64,000 nt of DNA from Sulfurospirillaceae bacterium. GTDB lineage: Bacteria > Campylobacterota > Campylobacteria > Campylobacterales > Sulfurospirillaceae. Below are positions 39,622-49,535 of the stretch, piece after piece. A program made the translations under genes and the position numbers. Every line of letters begins with the position of its first letter. Position 1 is the first letter of the stretch. The DNA is taken from NCBI GenBank assembly GCA_028684065.1, contig JAQUGO010000004.1, positions 186,001-250,000 on the forward strand, written 5' to 3'. The notes under the pieces are model-generated. The model searched no databases, was not told the DNA's origin, and was given only the letters and a program-made list of their open reading frames with translations.

Positions 39622-39650
39622 CCTCGTTGAGAAAACACAAAGGATATATC

Positions 39651-40979
39651 TTGGAAGCACAAGGTGTCGTTCAAACAAAACAGCGGGGATGGAAAGACTA
39701 TACGATTAAAAGTTTAGCTTTCTGGGTGGTATTTGCGATTGTAGCGGGTATTATTTTTGGAATGATAGATCCAAAGATGGCTATTGGCGCAAAACCGGGA
39801 ATTGATTGGTTTATTCAAATTTTAAAATGGCTCGTTGGGCCGATTATCTTCTTAACAATTATCTCAGGTATTGTTGGTTTAGAGAGTCTTAAAGAAGTAG
39901 GTTCCATTGGTCTTAAAGCGCTTGTTTATTTTGAAATCGTCAGCACTTTCGCTTTAGCCATTGGTGTTCTTCTCGGGAATATCTTAGGACCAGGTCGTGG
40001 AATGAATATTCCTGTAGAGTCTATGGATGCAAAAAGTGTAGCAAAATTTGCAACGAACACACAAGATGTTGGTTCGGTGTGGAATATTCTTAAAGGTGCA
40101 ATTCCTAGTGATCCTATTACTCCTTTTTTAAAAGGTAATACCCTTCAAGTTCTATTTATGGCTCTTTGTGTTGCTATTTTAATTTCTGCATTTGGGGGAA
40201 AATACAAAAGCTCAATTTTGAGACCTCTTGAAATAGCACAAAACTTTTTCTTTAAAATCTTAACACTGTTAATGTGGCTAAGCCCAATCGCTTCATTTAG
40301 TGCAATGGCCTTTTTAATTGGTAAATTTGGTGTAGCATCGCTTATCAATATGGCTAGTTTATTAGGGGTTATGTTTGTCTCTGTCCTTGTCTTTATTTTT
40401 GGCGTACTTGGTTTAATTATGGCGATATTTAAAATTAATATCTTTAAATTTATGCGCTTTATTGCTAAAGAGGTTTTAATCGTATTTGCAACCTCTTCAA
40501 GTGAATCAGCTTTGGCACCATTGATGCGACGTTTAGAAGCCGCTGGTGTTAGTCGGGGTACAACAGGCCTTGTCATCCCAACTGGGTACTCATTTAACCT
40601 TGACTGTACTAATATCTATCTTTCCTTATCCATTATCTTCCTCTCTCAGGCATTTAATATTCCATTGAGCATTGGAGAGCAGCTTAGTATCATTCTTATT
40701 TTAATGGTCACTTCAAAAGGTGCTGTGGGTGTAACCGGTTCAGGATTTATTGTCTTGGCAGGAACTCTTTCTGCATTAGGTGGCTCAATTCCTGTAGCGA
40801 CCGTTGCTGTTCTTTTAGGTGTTGATAAATTTATGAGTGAGATGCGCGCTGTTGGTAATCTTTGTGGCAATGCTGTTGCATGTGTTGTTGTGGGTGCTTG
40901 GGATAAACAAATTGATATGAAAAAATTTAGATACTCTCTTGACAATCCAGAGTCTGTAGCGGATACTATCCCTGGATAA
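39651..40979 (+). CDS. Dicarboxylate/amino acid:cation symporter (DAACS family)
   Basis: The chosen start is TTG 39651, with AAAGGA about 7 bases upstream, giving 442 residues; an earlier in-frame TTG at 39627 lies at the predicted transcription start. The protein has about eight membrane helices and two re-entrant loops; FATSSSESALAPLMRR and the substrate motif TGYSFNLDCTNIYLSLSIIF are typical of GltP/DctA carriers. The canonical NMDGT is replaced by NLDCT. Substrate is probably C4-dicarboxylates or acidic amino acids. Confidence 0.88.
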   Translation: MEAQGVVQTKQRGWKDYTIKSLAFWVVFAIVAGIIFGMIDPKMAIGAKPGIDWFIQILKWLVGPIIFLTIISGIVGLESLKEVGSIGLKALVYFEIVSTFALAIGVLLGNILGPGRGMNIPVESMDAKSVAKFATNTQDVGSVWNILKGAIPSDPITPFLKGNTLQVLFMALCVAILISAFGGKYKSSILRPLEIAQNFFFKILTLLMWLSPIASFSAMAFLIGKFGVASLINMASLLGVMFVSVLVFIFGVLGLIMAIFKINIFKFMRFIAKEVLIVFATSSSESALAPLMRRLEAAGVSRGTTGLVIPTGYSFNLDCTNIYLSLSIIFLSQAFNIPLSIGEQLSIILILMVTSKGAVGVTGSGFIVLAGTLSALGGSIPVATVAVLLGVDKFMSEMRAVGNLCGNAVACVVVGAWDKQIDMKKFRYSLDNPESVADTIPG

Positions 40980-40991
40980 CCAAATTCTATC

Positions 40992-41021
40992 ACTAATGAG
41001 GGACTACCCCTCATTAGTTTC
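40992..41021 (+). terminator. Terminator of the symporter gene
   Basis: ACTAATGAGGG and CCCTCATTAGT, an 11-bp perfect stem with a 5-base loop, followed by TTTCTT, 12 bases after the stop codon. Confidence 0.8.
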
Positions 41022-41033
41022 TTAAGGCAATCT

Positions 41034-41042
41034 TGCTATAAT
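41034..41042 (+). promoter_or_regulatory. Extended -10 promoter of the HDOD gene
   Basis: TG-C-TATAAT, a perfect extended -10 element, 30 bases before the ATG at 41072 and right after the symporter terminator. Confidence 0.65.
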
Positions 41043-41071
41043 AGTCACTATCTCACCAGTAAAGAGTTAGT

Positions 41072-41881
41072 ATGTTAGATCAAATAGCTGAACGTATTAA
41101 GACCCTTCCGCCATTGCCTAAAAGTTTTCACCAAATTAGCTTAATATGCAACAATGAAAATGCAAGTGTGAGTGACCTTGCTTCCATTATTGAAGAAGAT
41201 CCTATGTTAGTTGCTAATTTACTTAAAGTTGCCAATTCCCCACTGTACAGTTTTAGGCGTGAAATTAAAAGTGTTCTCCAAGCTGTTAGCTTATTTGGCA
41301 TGTCAACGACGCGCTCCTTAGTTATGGATATGTCTATTAAAAAGCTTTTGAATGTTGACATGGCTCCTTATGGTATAACTCCCGATGAATTTGCTCACAT
41401 CTCGAGCTTACAAGGTTCTTTGATTATGCACTGGTATAAAAAAATGGATGCTTCTAAAATAGAGATGCTCTTTTTAGCGGCACTCATGCAAGAAACGGGT
41501 AAAATTTTAATTGCTGATGAAATTGTCAAAAATGATGAAACCTATCAATTTAAATCCGAAATCGAAAATAGTACCAACGTAGCGAATGTTGAAAAGATAT
41601 TTGTCGGAACGACTTCTGCTGAAGTGACCGCACGTATTTTTGAACATTGGAAATTTGACGACTTTATGGTACAAGCAATTCGCTATTCGGATAATCTTGA
41701 GAATGTACCTGAGGCCATACGCCCTTATTCCTTGGCTCTTAAAATTGTTAAAGCAGCCATTCCGATTAATTCTCCATTGAGTGAGCGTAGTATTGCTCTT
41801 GCTCAAAATATAGTCATCAAAGAAAACTTAAATGAAGAGATATTTCTAAGCGCTCTTGATAAGGTATTAGAACACTTTTAA
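41072..41881 (+). CDS. HDOD-domain signalling protein
   Basis: A 269-residue protein made almost entirely of an HDOD domain (about 10-205): LPPLPKSFHQI, EDPMLVANLLKVANSPLY and AVSLFGMSTTRSLVMDMS are typical. HDOD is an HD-related domain without the metal-binding histidine-aspartate pairs, so it is regulatory rather than a phosphodiesterase. Such proteins often take part in motility or stress signalling. It lies 24 bases before polA. Confidence 0.85.
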   Translation: MLDQIAERIKTLPPLPKSFHQISLICNNENASVSDLASIIEEDPMLVANLLKVANSPLYSFRREIKSVLQAVSLFGMSTTRSLVMDMSIKKLLNVDMAPYGITPDEFAHISSLQGSLIMHWYKKMDASKIEMLFLAALMQETGKILIADEIVKNDETYQFKSEIENSTNVANVEKIFVGTTSAEVTARIFEHWKFDDFMVQAIRYSDNLENVPEAIRPYSLALKIVKAAIPINSPLSERSIALAQNIVIKENLNEEIFLSALDKVLEHF

Positions 41882-41905
41882 GCTTATATGTAAAGGAAAT
41901 AACAT

Positions 41906-44563
41906 TTGAAAATTTTAACCATTATTGATACCTTCGGCTTTTTCTTTCGCAATTACTATGCCCTCCCACAACTAACAAATTCACAAGGTTTTCCTACAGG
42001 TCTTTTAACAGGGTTTGCTAATTTTATTTATGCGATTAAAGCTGAACATGACACCGATTATCTGCTTTTTGCGTTGGATAGTAAGGGGAAAAATTTTCGT
42101 CATGACATTGACCCCAATTATAAAGCCAATCGCCCCGAAGCACCCGAGGATTTAAAAAAGCAACTGCCTGTTGCCATTGATTGGGTGCGAAAAATGGGTT
42201 TTAAGAGTTATGGACAAGAGGGTTTTGAAGCAGATGATATTATCGCTTCAGCAGTTCGTTTTGCCAAAAGTCATGACATTAAAGTGCGTATTGTGACACA
42301 CGATAAAGATTTGTACCAACTTATCGACGATGGTCGTGTTGTCATTTATGACCCTATGAGGAAAAGTGAAATAGACAGTGAAAAATGTTTTGAAAAATTT
42401 GGTGTTTATCCTAATAAAATCAACGAATACCTCTCTTTAGTGGGCGATGTTGCCGATAATATCCCTGGTGTTAAGGGCATAGGCCCAAAAGGGGCTAAAA
42501 AACTTTTAGATGAATATGGCACCGTAGAAGAGGTCTACGCCAATCTTGATAAAATAGCCAATCCTCGTGTTAAAAGTATGCTCGAAGAAGGCAGAGACAA
42601 TGCCTTTTTAAGCCATCAATTGGTGCGATTGGATGATTCTTTAACATTAGAAGATAAATTTGAAGCCTTTCATTTTCCCAGTGAGAATCCCTTGCTTACT
42701 ATAGCCGATGAATTAGAACAGTATGAACTTAAACAGATGCTTTCTAAAGTAAAGCGAGATGCTTCACATGCAAGCCCAAAACAAGAACCAAAACTTGGCT
42801 TCAAACCTATTTTGCTGGATGATGCCAAAATTTTACGCAACGTTATCGAAGGACTTGAAGATGATGCCATTGTTGCATTTGATACAGAAACCAACTCACT
42901 TGATGCCTACAGTGCTAAAATCGTAGGCTTTTCTTTTTGTGTGAATGCGTATGAAGCGTATTATGTGCCTATCAATCATCACTATTTAGGCGTTGGAGAG
43001 CAAATTAGTATGCAAGATGCTCAAAAAGCGTTAGAGCTTTTATTTGAGCACAAAATTGTTGGACAAAATTTAAAGTATGACTTGGCTGTGATTGAGCACA
43101 ATTTTGGCATCAAAGATGTTGAAATTTATGCTGATACGATGCTTTTAGCGTGGCTACTGAACCCTGAAACAACGGTTGGCCTTGATAGCTTGGCACTTCG
43201 AATGTTTAACTATGCCATGGTCAAATTTAAAGACGTAGTGCAAAAAGGTGAGAATTTTAGCACGGTGGCGTTAGAGCAGGCTTGTATGTATGCGAGTGAA
43301 GATGCTTGGATGACTTTAAAATTGTTTCACAAACTCCAAGAGATGCTAGAGCCTCATTTGCTCAATCTTGCCAAAGAGGTAGAGTTTCCCTTTATCAAAA
43401 CGCTGATGCGCATGGAAAAAGAGGGCATACGTGTTGATGGAACTTATTTTGAAACATTGCTTTTACGTACCGATAGGGCTATAGAGTCTTTAAAAGAAGA
43501 GATTTTTAGCTTATGCAATGCAACCTTTAATCTCAACTCGACTCAACAATTAGGCGCTGTACTGTTTGAACAGTTAGGCCTTCCTCCTTCTAAAAAAACA
43601 AAAACAGGTTACAGTACGGATGAATTTGTCTTAAATGAGTTGAAAGAGCAACACCCCAGCATCGCCAAAATTTTAGAATACCGTGAGCTTTACAAACTTA
43701 AATCGACTTATATTGAGCCTTTACTCAAACTCTCCAAAGAAAACCCTGACCAAAGAGTGCATACCTCCTTTATCCAAACAGGAACGGCGACTGGAAGACT
43801 AAGTTCCAAAGACCCAAATTTACAAAATATCCCCGTTAAAACCGAACTTGGTCGCGAAGTTCGCGGTGGTTTTGTCGCCAAAGAGGGTTATACATTAGTG
43901 GGTATTGATTACTCCCAAATTGAGCTTCGATTACTCGCACATTTTAGTGGTGATGCGGCCATGGTAGAAGCTTTTAGGAGCAATAAAGATATTCACAAAG
44001 AAACCGCGTTGAAACTCTTTGGTGAGGCTGAGGCCGATGCTAAACGTGGTGTAGCTAAGAGCATTAACTTTGGTTTACTCTATGGTATGGGGCCTAAAAA
44101 ACTCTCTGATACCTTAGGTATTACTAGCAAAGAGGCGAAAAGCTATATCGAAAGTTATTTTGAAACATTTCCAACGATTAAAACCTTTTTGACATCTATT
44201 GCGGATGGTGCTAAAGAGGTTGGATATGTGACAACGCTCTTAGGACGAAAGCGCTATTTTGATTTTGAACATGCCAATGGTATGCAATACGCAGGTTATC
44301 TCAGAGAAGCAGTTAATACTGTTTTTCAAGGCAGTGCGGCAGATTTAATTAAGATGTCGATGAATGAAATTATGAAAAGTCTCGTGGATGACGAGTCAAA
44401 ACTACTCTTACAAATTCACGATGAGCTTATTTTTGAGGTCAAAGAAGAGAATGCTGAAGCGTTTGCCAAAAGTGCTAAAGTCGTCATGGAGGGTATTTAC
44501 AGTTTACATGTACCCCTCAAAGTTTCTGTGGCTATTGGTAAAAATTGGGGAGAGTTAAAGTAA
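41906..44563 (+). CDS. polA: DNA polymerase I
   Basis: An 885-residue PolA starting at TTG 41906, with AAAGGA about 8 bases upstream. Domains: 5' nuclease (about 1-290, with [10 protein letters not shown] and [10 protein letters not shown]), 3'-5' exonuclease (about 310-490; [19 protein letters not shown] and YASEDAW keep the metal-binding acids, so proofreading looks intact), and polymerase (about 510-885; [42 protein letters not shown]). Confidence 0.97.
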   Translation: MKILTIIDTFGFFFRNYYALPQLTNSQGFPTGLLTGFANFIYAIKAEHDTDYLLFALDSKGKNFRHDIDPNYKANRPEAPEDLKKQLPVAIDWVRKMGFKSYGQEGFEADDIIASAVRFAKSHDIKVRIVTHDKDLYQLIDDGRVVIYDPMRKSEIDSEKCFEKFGVYPNKINEYLSLVGDVADNIPGVKGIGPKGAKKLLDEYGTVEEVYANLDKIANPRVKSMLEEGRDNAFLSHQLVRLDDSLTLEDKFEAFHFPSENPLLTIADELEQYELKQMLSKVKRDASHASPKQEPKLGFKPILLDDAKILRNVIEGLEDDAIVAFDTETNSLDAYSAKIVGFSFCVNAYEAYYVPINHHYLGVGEQISMQDAQKALELLFEHKIVGQNLKYDLAVIEHNFGIKDVEIYADTMLLAWLLNPETTVGLDSLALRMFNYAMVKFKDVVQKGENFSTVALEQACMYASEDAWMTLKLFHKLQEMLEPHLLNLAKEVEFPFIKTLMRMEKEGIRVDGTYFETLLLRTDRAIESLKEEIFSLCNATFNLNSTQQLGAVLFEQLGLPPSKKTKTGYSTDEFVLNELKEQHPSIAKILEYRELYKLKSTYIEPLLKLSKENPDQRVHTSFIQTGTATGRLSSKDPNLQNIPVKTELGREVRGGFVAKEGYTLVGIDYSQIELRLLAHFSGDAAMVEAFRSNKDIHKETALKLFGEAEADAKRGVAKSINFGLLYGMGPKKLSDTLGITSKEAKSYIESYFETFPTIKTFLTSIADGAKEVGYVTTLLGRKRYFDFEHANGMQYAGYLREAVNTVFQGSAADLIKMSMNEIMKSLVDDESKLLLQIHDELIFEVKEENAEAFAKSAKVVMEGIYSLHVPLKVSVAIGKNWGELK

Positions 44564-45102
44564 TGTTAGATGTTATCATTTTAGCGTTTGCTTTGAGTAT
44601 GGATGCCTTTGCTGTTTCGATTGGTTTGGGAGCTAAAAAACATCAAACGATAGTGCCTATTGCTTTGCGTGCAGGATTGTTTTTTGGCTGCTTTCAAGCC
44701 TTGATGCCATTGTTTGGTTATCTTGGCGGTAAAGGGCTTTTAGGCTGGGTGGATTCCTATACATCATGGATTGCTTTTGGATTGCTTGTTCTCATTGGCG
44801 GAAAAATGGTCTATGAGGGGCTAAGTGAAGGCATCGAAGAGGTTATCCAAAATGTGAGCAATAAAGTCTTGTTACTTTTGGCGATTGCTACGAGCATTGA
44901 TGCGATGGCGGCTGGTTTTAGTTTGATACTGCTCCCTTTTAATCCGCTTTTGGCGTGTGTGATAATCGGTGTTGTGACGTTTGCGATGAGTTTTGTTGGC
45001 GTTTACATTGGTAAATATAGTGGAACATGGCTAGAAGGGAAAGCGGAAGTCTTAGGCGGTATCGTCTTGGTTTTAATCGGTTTTAGAATGCTCTTTTTAT
45101 AA
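44563..45102 (+). CDS. mntP: Manganese efflux pump MntP
   Basis: ATG 44563 overlaps the polA stop by one base (TAATG) with GGAGAG upstream, giving 179 residues ([16 protein letters not shown]); an earlier in-frame ATG at 44545 lies inside polA. Six membrane helices; the repeated acid-containing motifs LSMDAFAVS and SIDAMAAGF are the MntP signature for Mn2+ export. Coupled to polA, a metal-dependent enzyme, though this may be chance. Confidence 0.9.
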   Translation: MLDVIILAFALSMDAFAVSIGLGAKKHQTIVPIALRAGLFFGCFQALMPLFGYLGGKGLLGWVDSYTSWIAFGLLVLIGGKMVYEGLSEGIEEVIQNVSNKVLLLLAIATSIDAMAAGFSLILLPFNPLLACVIIGVVTFAMSFVGVYIGKYSGTWLEGKAEVLGGIVLVLIGFRMLFL

Positions 45103-45110
45103 GGAATACG

Positions 45111-45806
45111 ATGAAACACTCAGCAACACTGGATTTACTCAGCGACAAAGTTGTTTTATATGCTGAGGATGAAGCAGGAATCCGTGATGTTGTTGTTGAA
45201 ATTTTAGAGTTATTTTTTCACAAAGTTATCGCTGTAAAAGATGGTGATGAAGCGCTGGAGCAGTTTGAGATAACACCTCCTGATATTTTGATTTTTGATA
45301 TTTGTTTGCCAAAAACAGATGGACTTGACGTGATACAAAAAATTCGTAAAAAGCACAAAAATATCCCTGTGATTATTTTAAGTGCTCACGCAGGGCATGA
45401 ATATTTATGGCGAGCAGTGGAGCTAAAAATCACAAAATATCTCGTCAAACCCTTTAAAAAAGAGGATCTTGAAGAAGCTTTGAGACTCTGTTGTGAGGAG
45501 TTATCTGGCAATCAAAGTAGCATCATGCTCACTGAAACAATATTTTATGATGCGTCTAAAAAAATTGTCATAGTTGATGGTAGAGAGTCTAAACTACCTA
45601 AAAGTGAAAGCAGATTGCTTGAATATCTGCTTGAAAATAAAAATAAAGTGATTTCTTGTGAAGTGATAGAAGAATACTTGTGGGGATATGATGGTGGCTC
45701 ACACTCCAAAGAAGCGGTGAAAGCTTTGATAAAAGAGTTGCGCAAAAAAATGGGCAAAGATGTTATAAAAAATATTTATGGCTTGGGGTATACCCTTGAA
45801 ATTTGA
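45111..45806 (+). CDS. OmpR-family response regulator, likely regulator of the tsdA/ttr module
   Basis: A 231-residue regulator: receiver domain (about 12-130; ED at 19-20, phospho-acceptor Asp63 in IFDICLPKTDGLDV, Lys in YLVKPF) and winged-helix DNA-binding domain (about 145-230, ending NIYGLGYTLEI). It overlaps the following kinase gene, with which it forms a pair. The pair lies directly upstream of tsdA and ttrBCA, so control of tetrathionate metabolism is a strong inference from position. It differs from Salmonella TtrR, a LuxR-type regulator as I recall. Confidence 0.9.
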   Translation: MKHSATLDLLSDKVVLYAEDEAGIRDVVVEILELFFHKVIAVKDGDEALEQFEITPPDILIFDICLPKTDGLDVIQKIRKKHKNIPVIILSAHAGHEYLWRAVELKITKYLVKPFKKEDLEEALRLCCEELSGNQSSIMLTETIFYDASKKIVIVDGRESKLPKSESRLLEYLLENKNKVISCEVIEEYLWGYDGGSHSKEAVKALIKELRKKMGKDVIKNIYGLGYTLEI

Positions 45807-47550
45807 TTTTAAAAAAATTGATAGTCTCTTTTCCACAAAATCAAAAACCATTATTCTTGTTTCTTTCATTATGCTACTGCTCTCTTTATTTTTTATCTAC
45901 CTTCGTTATGCCGATGAAAAAAGATTCTTACAAGAAAAGCAAAATTTCTATATTGGAAAAGTGCAGAATATTTACATCGAAAGTAAAAAAAGTACCGATA
46001 ATTTTTTTATCAATCGTGCTTATGCGAACTTAGATTCTTATGGTATTAAATTAGCCCTTTCTCATCAAGATGCCCATGATTTAGAAAAACTTTCTCAACC
46101 TAGATGGCGCATTTTAAAAAAAGAACATCCTTCCTTACAATCAATGGCTTTTTATGACACTAATTTTAGGTTACTCAGCGTCCTAGGTAATGCACAATCT
46201 AGCACTATGGATGGTAAACGAAGTGATAAAAAAGAGGCGCGCAGTGGCTTTTGTTATTCAGGTGATTTTCTGGTTTATAAAATCATTGTTCCAGCTTTAA
46301 ATGAAAAATCCGAAACAATAGGCTATCTTGTCCTGAGTATAGAGCCTGCTTTTTTTCTCAATGAAATTAAAAAACTGATAGGTTTTAGCGGATATATTAT
46401 CTATCAAAATAAAATTCTCGATAATCAATTAGTCAAACATGAACATTACGATGCGGCACTTCTTACAGAGTTTTTAGCACGAAATGATGAAATGCTAGAT
46501 AGGATAACGCAAGAAGGGCGATATTTTAAAATTCACAAAATAAAAGAGCACGATTTTTCAAGCAATAAAATTTTTAATATCATTTTCTTTCAAGATATTA
46601 CACAAGAACAAGTGCAACTTAAAGAAGCGATTGTAGAGAGTTTTTTTATTGCCTCCTTCCTTTGGATAGTCATTTTAGTCATTTTAAATTACAGTTTTAA
46701 TATTCTCATTAAGCGCCTAGAAGAGTCACACCAAGAGTTGGTGTATAAAGAAGAAAAATTAGCACAACTTAACTTAAATTTAGAATCAAGAGTGGCAGAA
46801 GAGATTGAAGAGAGAATGAAAAAAGAGTATGAAGTGCATGAAAAAGAGCGCATGCTCATTCATCAAAGCAAGCTGGCCAATATGGGAGAAATGATAGGTA
46901 ATATTGCCCATCAATGGCGACAACCCTTAACGGAGCTCAGTGCCATTTTAATTGCAATAGAGCTCTTTTTTGAACGAGGAAAACTCAGCGCTCAAAAGCT
47001 TTCCGAAAAAATTGAAGCGGCACAAAAGCAGATAAGTTTTATGTCTCATACCATTGAGGATTTTAGAAATTTTTTTGCCTCTGGTAAACAGAAAAAAATT
47101 TATAACCTCGAAGAACCTGTCAAAGAAGCTCTCAATCTGATTTATTCCTCTTTGCACAACAATCATATTGAGGTTGCTTTACATGTCGATGCTCCAATAA
47201 TGATAGAGGGCTACGCCAATGAAATAGCCCAAGCTATTTTAAATATCTTGAGTAATGCTAAAGATATTCTCATTGAGCGTGCAACGTCTCATCCCAAAAT
47301 CATGATTACGATTCAAGAACATCATGCTAAAGGAAGCATTACCATAGAAGACAACGCAGGGGGCATTCATATTGAGCCAATTGAAAAAATATTTGAACCT
47401 TATTTCAGTACCAAGCATGCTAAAAGTGGTACCGGTATTGGGCTTTACATGTGTAAAAGCATTATTGAAAAAAATAATCGTGGAGAATTAAATGTTACCA
47501 ATACGGAAGAGGGAGCAGTGTTTACTATTATTTTGGATAAATCACTTTAA
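45778..47550 (+). CDS. Membrane sensor histidine kinase paired with the OmpR-type regulator
   Basis: A 590-residue kinase from ATG 45778; TTG 45796 has a slightly better ribosome site (GGGG 8 bases upstream), so the start is open. Membrane helix 1 (about 23-42), a periplasmic sensor of some 230 residues of Cache-like look (MAFYDTNFRLLSVLG), helix 2 (about 285-305), coiled coil, phospho-acceptor histidine in NIAHQWRQPLTELSAI (around 380), and the ATPase domain with EDNAGGI and GTGIGLYMCKSII. The signal could be tetrathionate or thiosulfate by context; not shown. Confidence 0.9.
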   Translation: MAWGIPLKFDFKKIDSLFSTKSKTIILVSFIMLLLSLFFIYLRYADEKRFLQEKQNFYIGKVQNIYIESKKSTDNFFINRAYANLDSYGIKLALSHQDAHDLEKLSQPRWRILKKEHPSLQSMAFYDTNFRLLSVLGNAQSSTMDGKRSDKKEARSGFCYSGDFLVYKIIVPALNEKSETIGYLVLSIEPAFFLNEIKKLIGFSGYIIYQNKILDNQLVKHEHYDAALLTEFLARNDEMLDRITQEGRYFKIHKIKEHDFSSNKIFNIIFFQDITQEQVQLKEAIVESFFIASFLWIVILVILNYSFNILIKRLEESHQELVYKEEKLAQLNLNLESRVAEEIEERMKKEYEVHEKERMLIHQSKLANMGEMIGNIAHQWRQPLTELSAILIAIELFFERGKLSAQKLSEKIEAAQKQISFMSHTIEDFRNFFASGKQKKIYNLEEPVKEALNLIYSSLHNNHIEVALHVDAPIMIEGYANEIAQAILNILSNAKDILIERATSHPKIMITIQEHHAKGSITIEDNAGGIHIEPIEKIFEPYFSTKHAKSGTGIGLYMCKSIIEKNNRGELNVTNTEEGAVFTIILDKSL

Positions 47551-47552
47551 AA

Positions 47553-47585
47553 TCTCCCTTTTTTCACCCTATTTCAAATTATACT
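47553..47585 (+). promoter_or_regulatory. tsdA promoter with the shared TTTTTTCACCCT element
   Basis: TCTCCC and TTTTTTCACCCT (47559-47570), nine bases, then -10 TATACT (47580-47585), 26 bases before the tsdA ATG. The same arrangement with the same spacing stands before ttrB (48673-48705). Confidence 0.75.
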
Positions 47586-47611
47586 TTATCTAAAATACTA
47601 AGGAGGCTATT

Positions 47612-48610
47612 ATGCAAGTAATGTCAAAAATGGTTTTGGTTTTTGGGGTACTTTCTCTTGTGTCATTAGGGGCATTTGATGTGGGAGAATTGGCAAAACG
47701 TGGAGATAAAGGGTTTAAGCCAGTCGTGGTTAAAGACTGGAGCGCACCTGATGAAAAGACAATTCCTAACACTATGTTTGGCGATTATGTGCGCTATGGC
47801 AAAGCATTGATTCAAGAGACTTATAAATATATTGGACCTGAAGTTGCTGATAAAAAGATGCGTTATGCAGGGAATAACCTCGCATGTAATAACTGTCACT
47901 CAGAGGCAGGTACTAAAAAATACTCGGCTGGTTTTATGGGAACATTTGCAAATTTTCCACAATACCGTAACCGCGAAGATACTATTGGCACAATCGAAAA
48001 CCGAATTAATGGATGTATGCAACGCAGTATGAATGGAAAGCCATTGCCTGAAAGTGGTAAAGAAATGAAAGCGATGGTGGCTTACATGTACTGGTTGGGA
48101 CAAGGTGTGCCTATTGGTGCCAAAGTTGAAGGTTCATCATTACCCAAAGTCAATCGTAAAATGATTATGAGTCGTGCGGCAGATCCAATAGCGGGTGAAA
48201 AAGTATATAAAGAAAATTGTGCTTCATGCCACGGCGATAATGGCCAAGGTGTGAAACGTGAAGGTAAAGCGAACGGGTATGAGTTCCCACCACTTTGGGG
48301 ACAAGATACCTACAATACAGGAGCTGGTATGTTTAGGGTCATTAAAGCAGCTGATTGGATTATCGCTAATATGCCTTTAGGTGCAAGCAATGATGCGCGT
48401 ATTTTAACCGACGCACAAGCTTATGATGTGGCTGCTTATATCAATAACTATGATAAACCACATCCTATCAAGGCTAATAAAGATAAAGATTTTCCTGATA
48501 CCGTTGTAAAAGCAGCTGATAGCGATATTGGACCATACAGTGATGATAAAAATCGTCATCAACATAAATTTGGGCCTTATCAAGGTATTATTATCCCTGC
48601 TAAAAAATAA
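47612..48610 (+). CDS. tsdA: TsdA-type dihaem thiosulfate dehydrogenase / tetrathionate reductase
   Basis: A 332-residue periplasmic cytochrome c with a signal peptide (1-21). Two haem sites: Cys92-Cys95-His96 (ACNNCH) and Cys203-Cys206-His207 (NCASCH). Cys135 in NRINGCMQRSMNGKPLP corresponds to the cysteine ligand of the active-site haem in TsdA; the second-domain segment LWGQDTYNTGAGM and IIANMPLGA also match TsdA. TsdA interconverts thiosulfate and tetrathionate; in Campylobacter jejuni it works well as a tetrathionate reductase. Own promoter, AAGGAGG ribosome site, and a terminator follows. Confidence 0.92.
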   Translation: MQVMSKMVLVFGVLSLVSLGAFDVGELAKRGDKGFKPVVVKDWSAPDEKTIPNTMFGDYVRYGKALIQETYKYIGPEVADKKMRYAGNNLACNNCHSEAGTKKYSAGFMGTFANFPQYRNREDTIGTIENRINGCMQRSMNGKPLPESGKEMKAMVAYMYWLGQGVPIGAKVEGSSLPKVNRKMIMSRAADPIAGEKVYKENCASCHGDNGQGVKREGKANGYEFPPLWGQDTYNTGAGMFRVIKAADWIIANMPLGASNDARILTDAQAYDVAAYINNYDKPHPIKANKDKDFPDTVVKAADSDIGPYSDDKNRHQHKFGPYQGIIIPAKK

Positions 48611-48617
48611 TTCTCCG

Positions 48618-48640
48618 AAGGCAAGCATCATGCTTGCCTT
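48618..48640 (+). terminator. Terminator between tsdA and ttrB
   Basis: AAGGCAAGCA, TCA, TGCTTGCCTT: a perfect 10-bp stem with a 3-base loop, 8 bases after the tsdA stop. It separates tsdA from ttrBCA, so the two shared-motif promoters drive separate transcripts. Confidence 0.8.
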
Positions 48641-48672
48641 TACTCTTTTCATTACTTAATATCTTTAAGATT

Positions 48673-48705
48673 TCTCCTTTTTTTCACCCTTTTTAACTTT
48701 ATACT
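48673..48705 (+). promoter_or_regulatory. ttrBCA promoter with the shared TTTTTTCACCCT element
   Basis: TCTCC (48673-48677), TTTTTTTCACCCT (48678-48690), nine bases, then TATACT (48700-48705), 31 bases before the ttrB GTG. It is the twin of the tsdA promoter at 47553-47585. Confidence 0.75.
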
Positions 48706-48736
48706 GCTATTCAGTAAATATTTTAAAGGAGTAATC

Positions 48737-49534
48737 GTGAGTGAAAAAAATTCTCGAAGAAGCTTTTTAAGGCAAGGTTTTGGTATCGCCGCCCTGAGTG
48801 GTTTAGCCGCGACTTCTGCATCAGCGCTCTCGTTGCAAAATCCAGGACGTGATGCAGGAGAGATGCGTTATGTTGGCGATAAAAACAAGCATTTGGTGAT
48901 GGTGATGGATTTGCGAAAGTGCATCGGATGTCAGGCCTGTACGGCGGCGTGTAAAGTTGAGAACAAAGTACCTACGTCTCAGTATCGAACCTTTGTCTTA
49001 GAAACTGAAATAGGCGAGTTTCCTGATGTCCGTAAAGGGTTTTTACCACAACTCTGTAACCATTGCGATAACCCTTCGTGTGTCAGTGTTTGTCCAACAG
49101 GAGCTACCTTTAAACGCAAAGATGGCGTTGTTGTTGTTGATAATACTATTTGTTGGGGATGTGGCTATTGTTTGAGTGCATGTCCTTACGATAAACGCTA
49201 CTTTAATACCAAAACAAAAACAGCCGATAAATGCAACTTTTGCGTGCAACGAGTTGATCAAGGATTACTTCCTGCGTGTGTAGAGACATGTGTCGGAGGG
49301 GCCAGAGTTTTTGGAGATATGAACGATAAAACATCTGAGGTTTATCATCTTTTGCACACTTTTTCAACTACCGTTTTAAAACCAGAACAGGGTAACAAAC
49401 CGCAAGTATTCTATATAGGGCTTGATAATAAAATCAACGAACTTTTAAACTCAACACAAAGCTTAGATGACATGGTTAAAAAACATGATGGCATACATGC
49501 TGAGTGGTCTAAAACATTGATAAAGGAAATGTAA
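48737..49534 (+). CDS. ttrB: Tetrathionate reductase iron-sulfur subunit TtrB
   Basis: A 265-residue ferredoxin-type subunit with a twin-arginine signal (NSRRSFLRQGFG). Sixteen cysteines in four groups for four [4Fe-4S] clusters: CIGCQACTAAC, CNHCDNPSCVSVC, CWGCGYCLSAC and CNFC...CVETC. It carries electrons from TtrC to TtrA outside the inner membrane. GTG start with AAAGGAG 6-8 bases upstream. Related to NrfC/PhsB/PsrB; TtrB is chosen because the catalytic subunit downstream is TtrA-like. Confidence 0.9.
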   Translation: MSEKNSRRSFLRQGFGIAALSGLAATSASALSLQNPGRDAGEMRYVGDKNKHLVMVMDLRKCIGCQACTAACKVENKVPTSQYRTFVLETEIGEFPDVRKGFLPQLCNHCDNPSCVSVCPTGATFKRKDGVVVVDNTICWGCGYCLSACPYDKRYFNTKTKTADKCNFCVQRVDQGLLPACVETCVGGARVFGDMNDKTSEVYHLLHTFSTTVLKPEQGNKPQVFYIGLDNKINELLNSTQSLDDMVKKHDGIHAEWSKTLIKEM

Positions 49535-49535
49535 T

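Noticed and set aside
39627..39650. Longer N-terminus of the DAACS symporter from TTG 39627
   Set aside because: It coincides with the predicted transcription start after TATAAT 39616 and has no ribosome site; TTG 39651 has AAAGGA.
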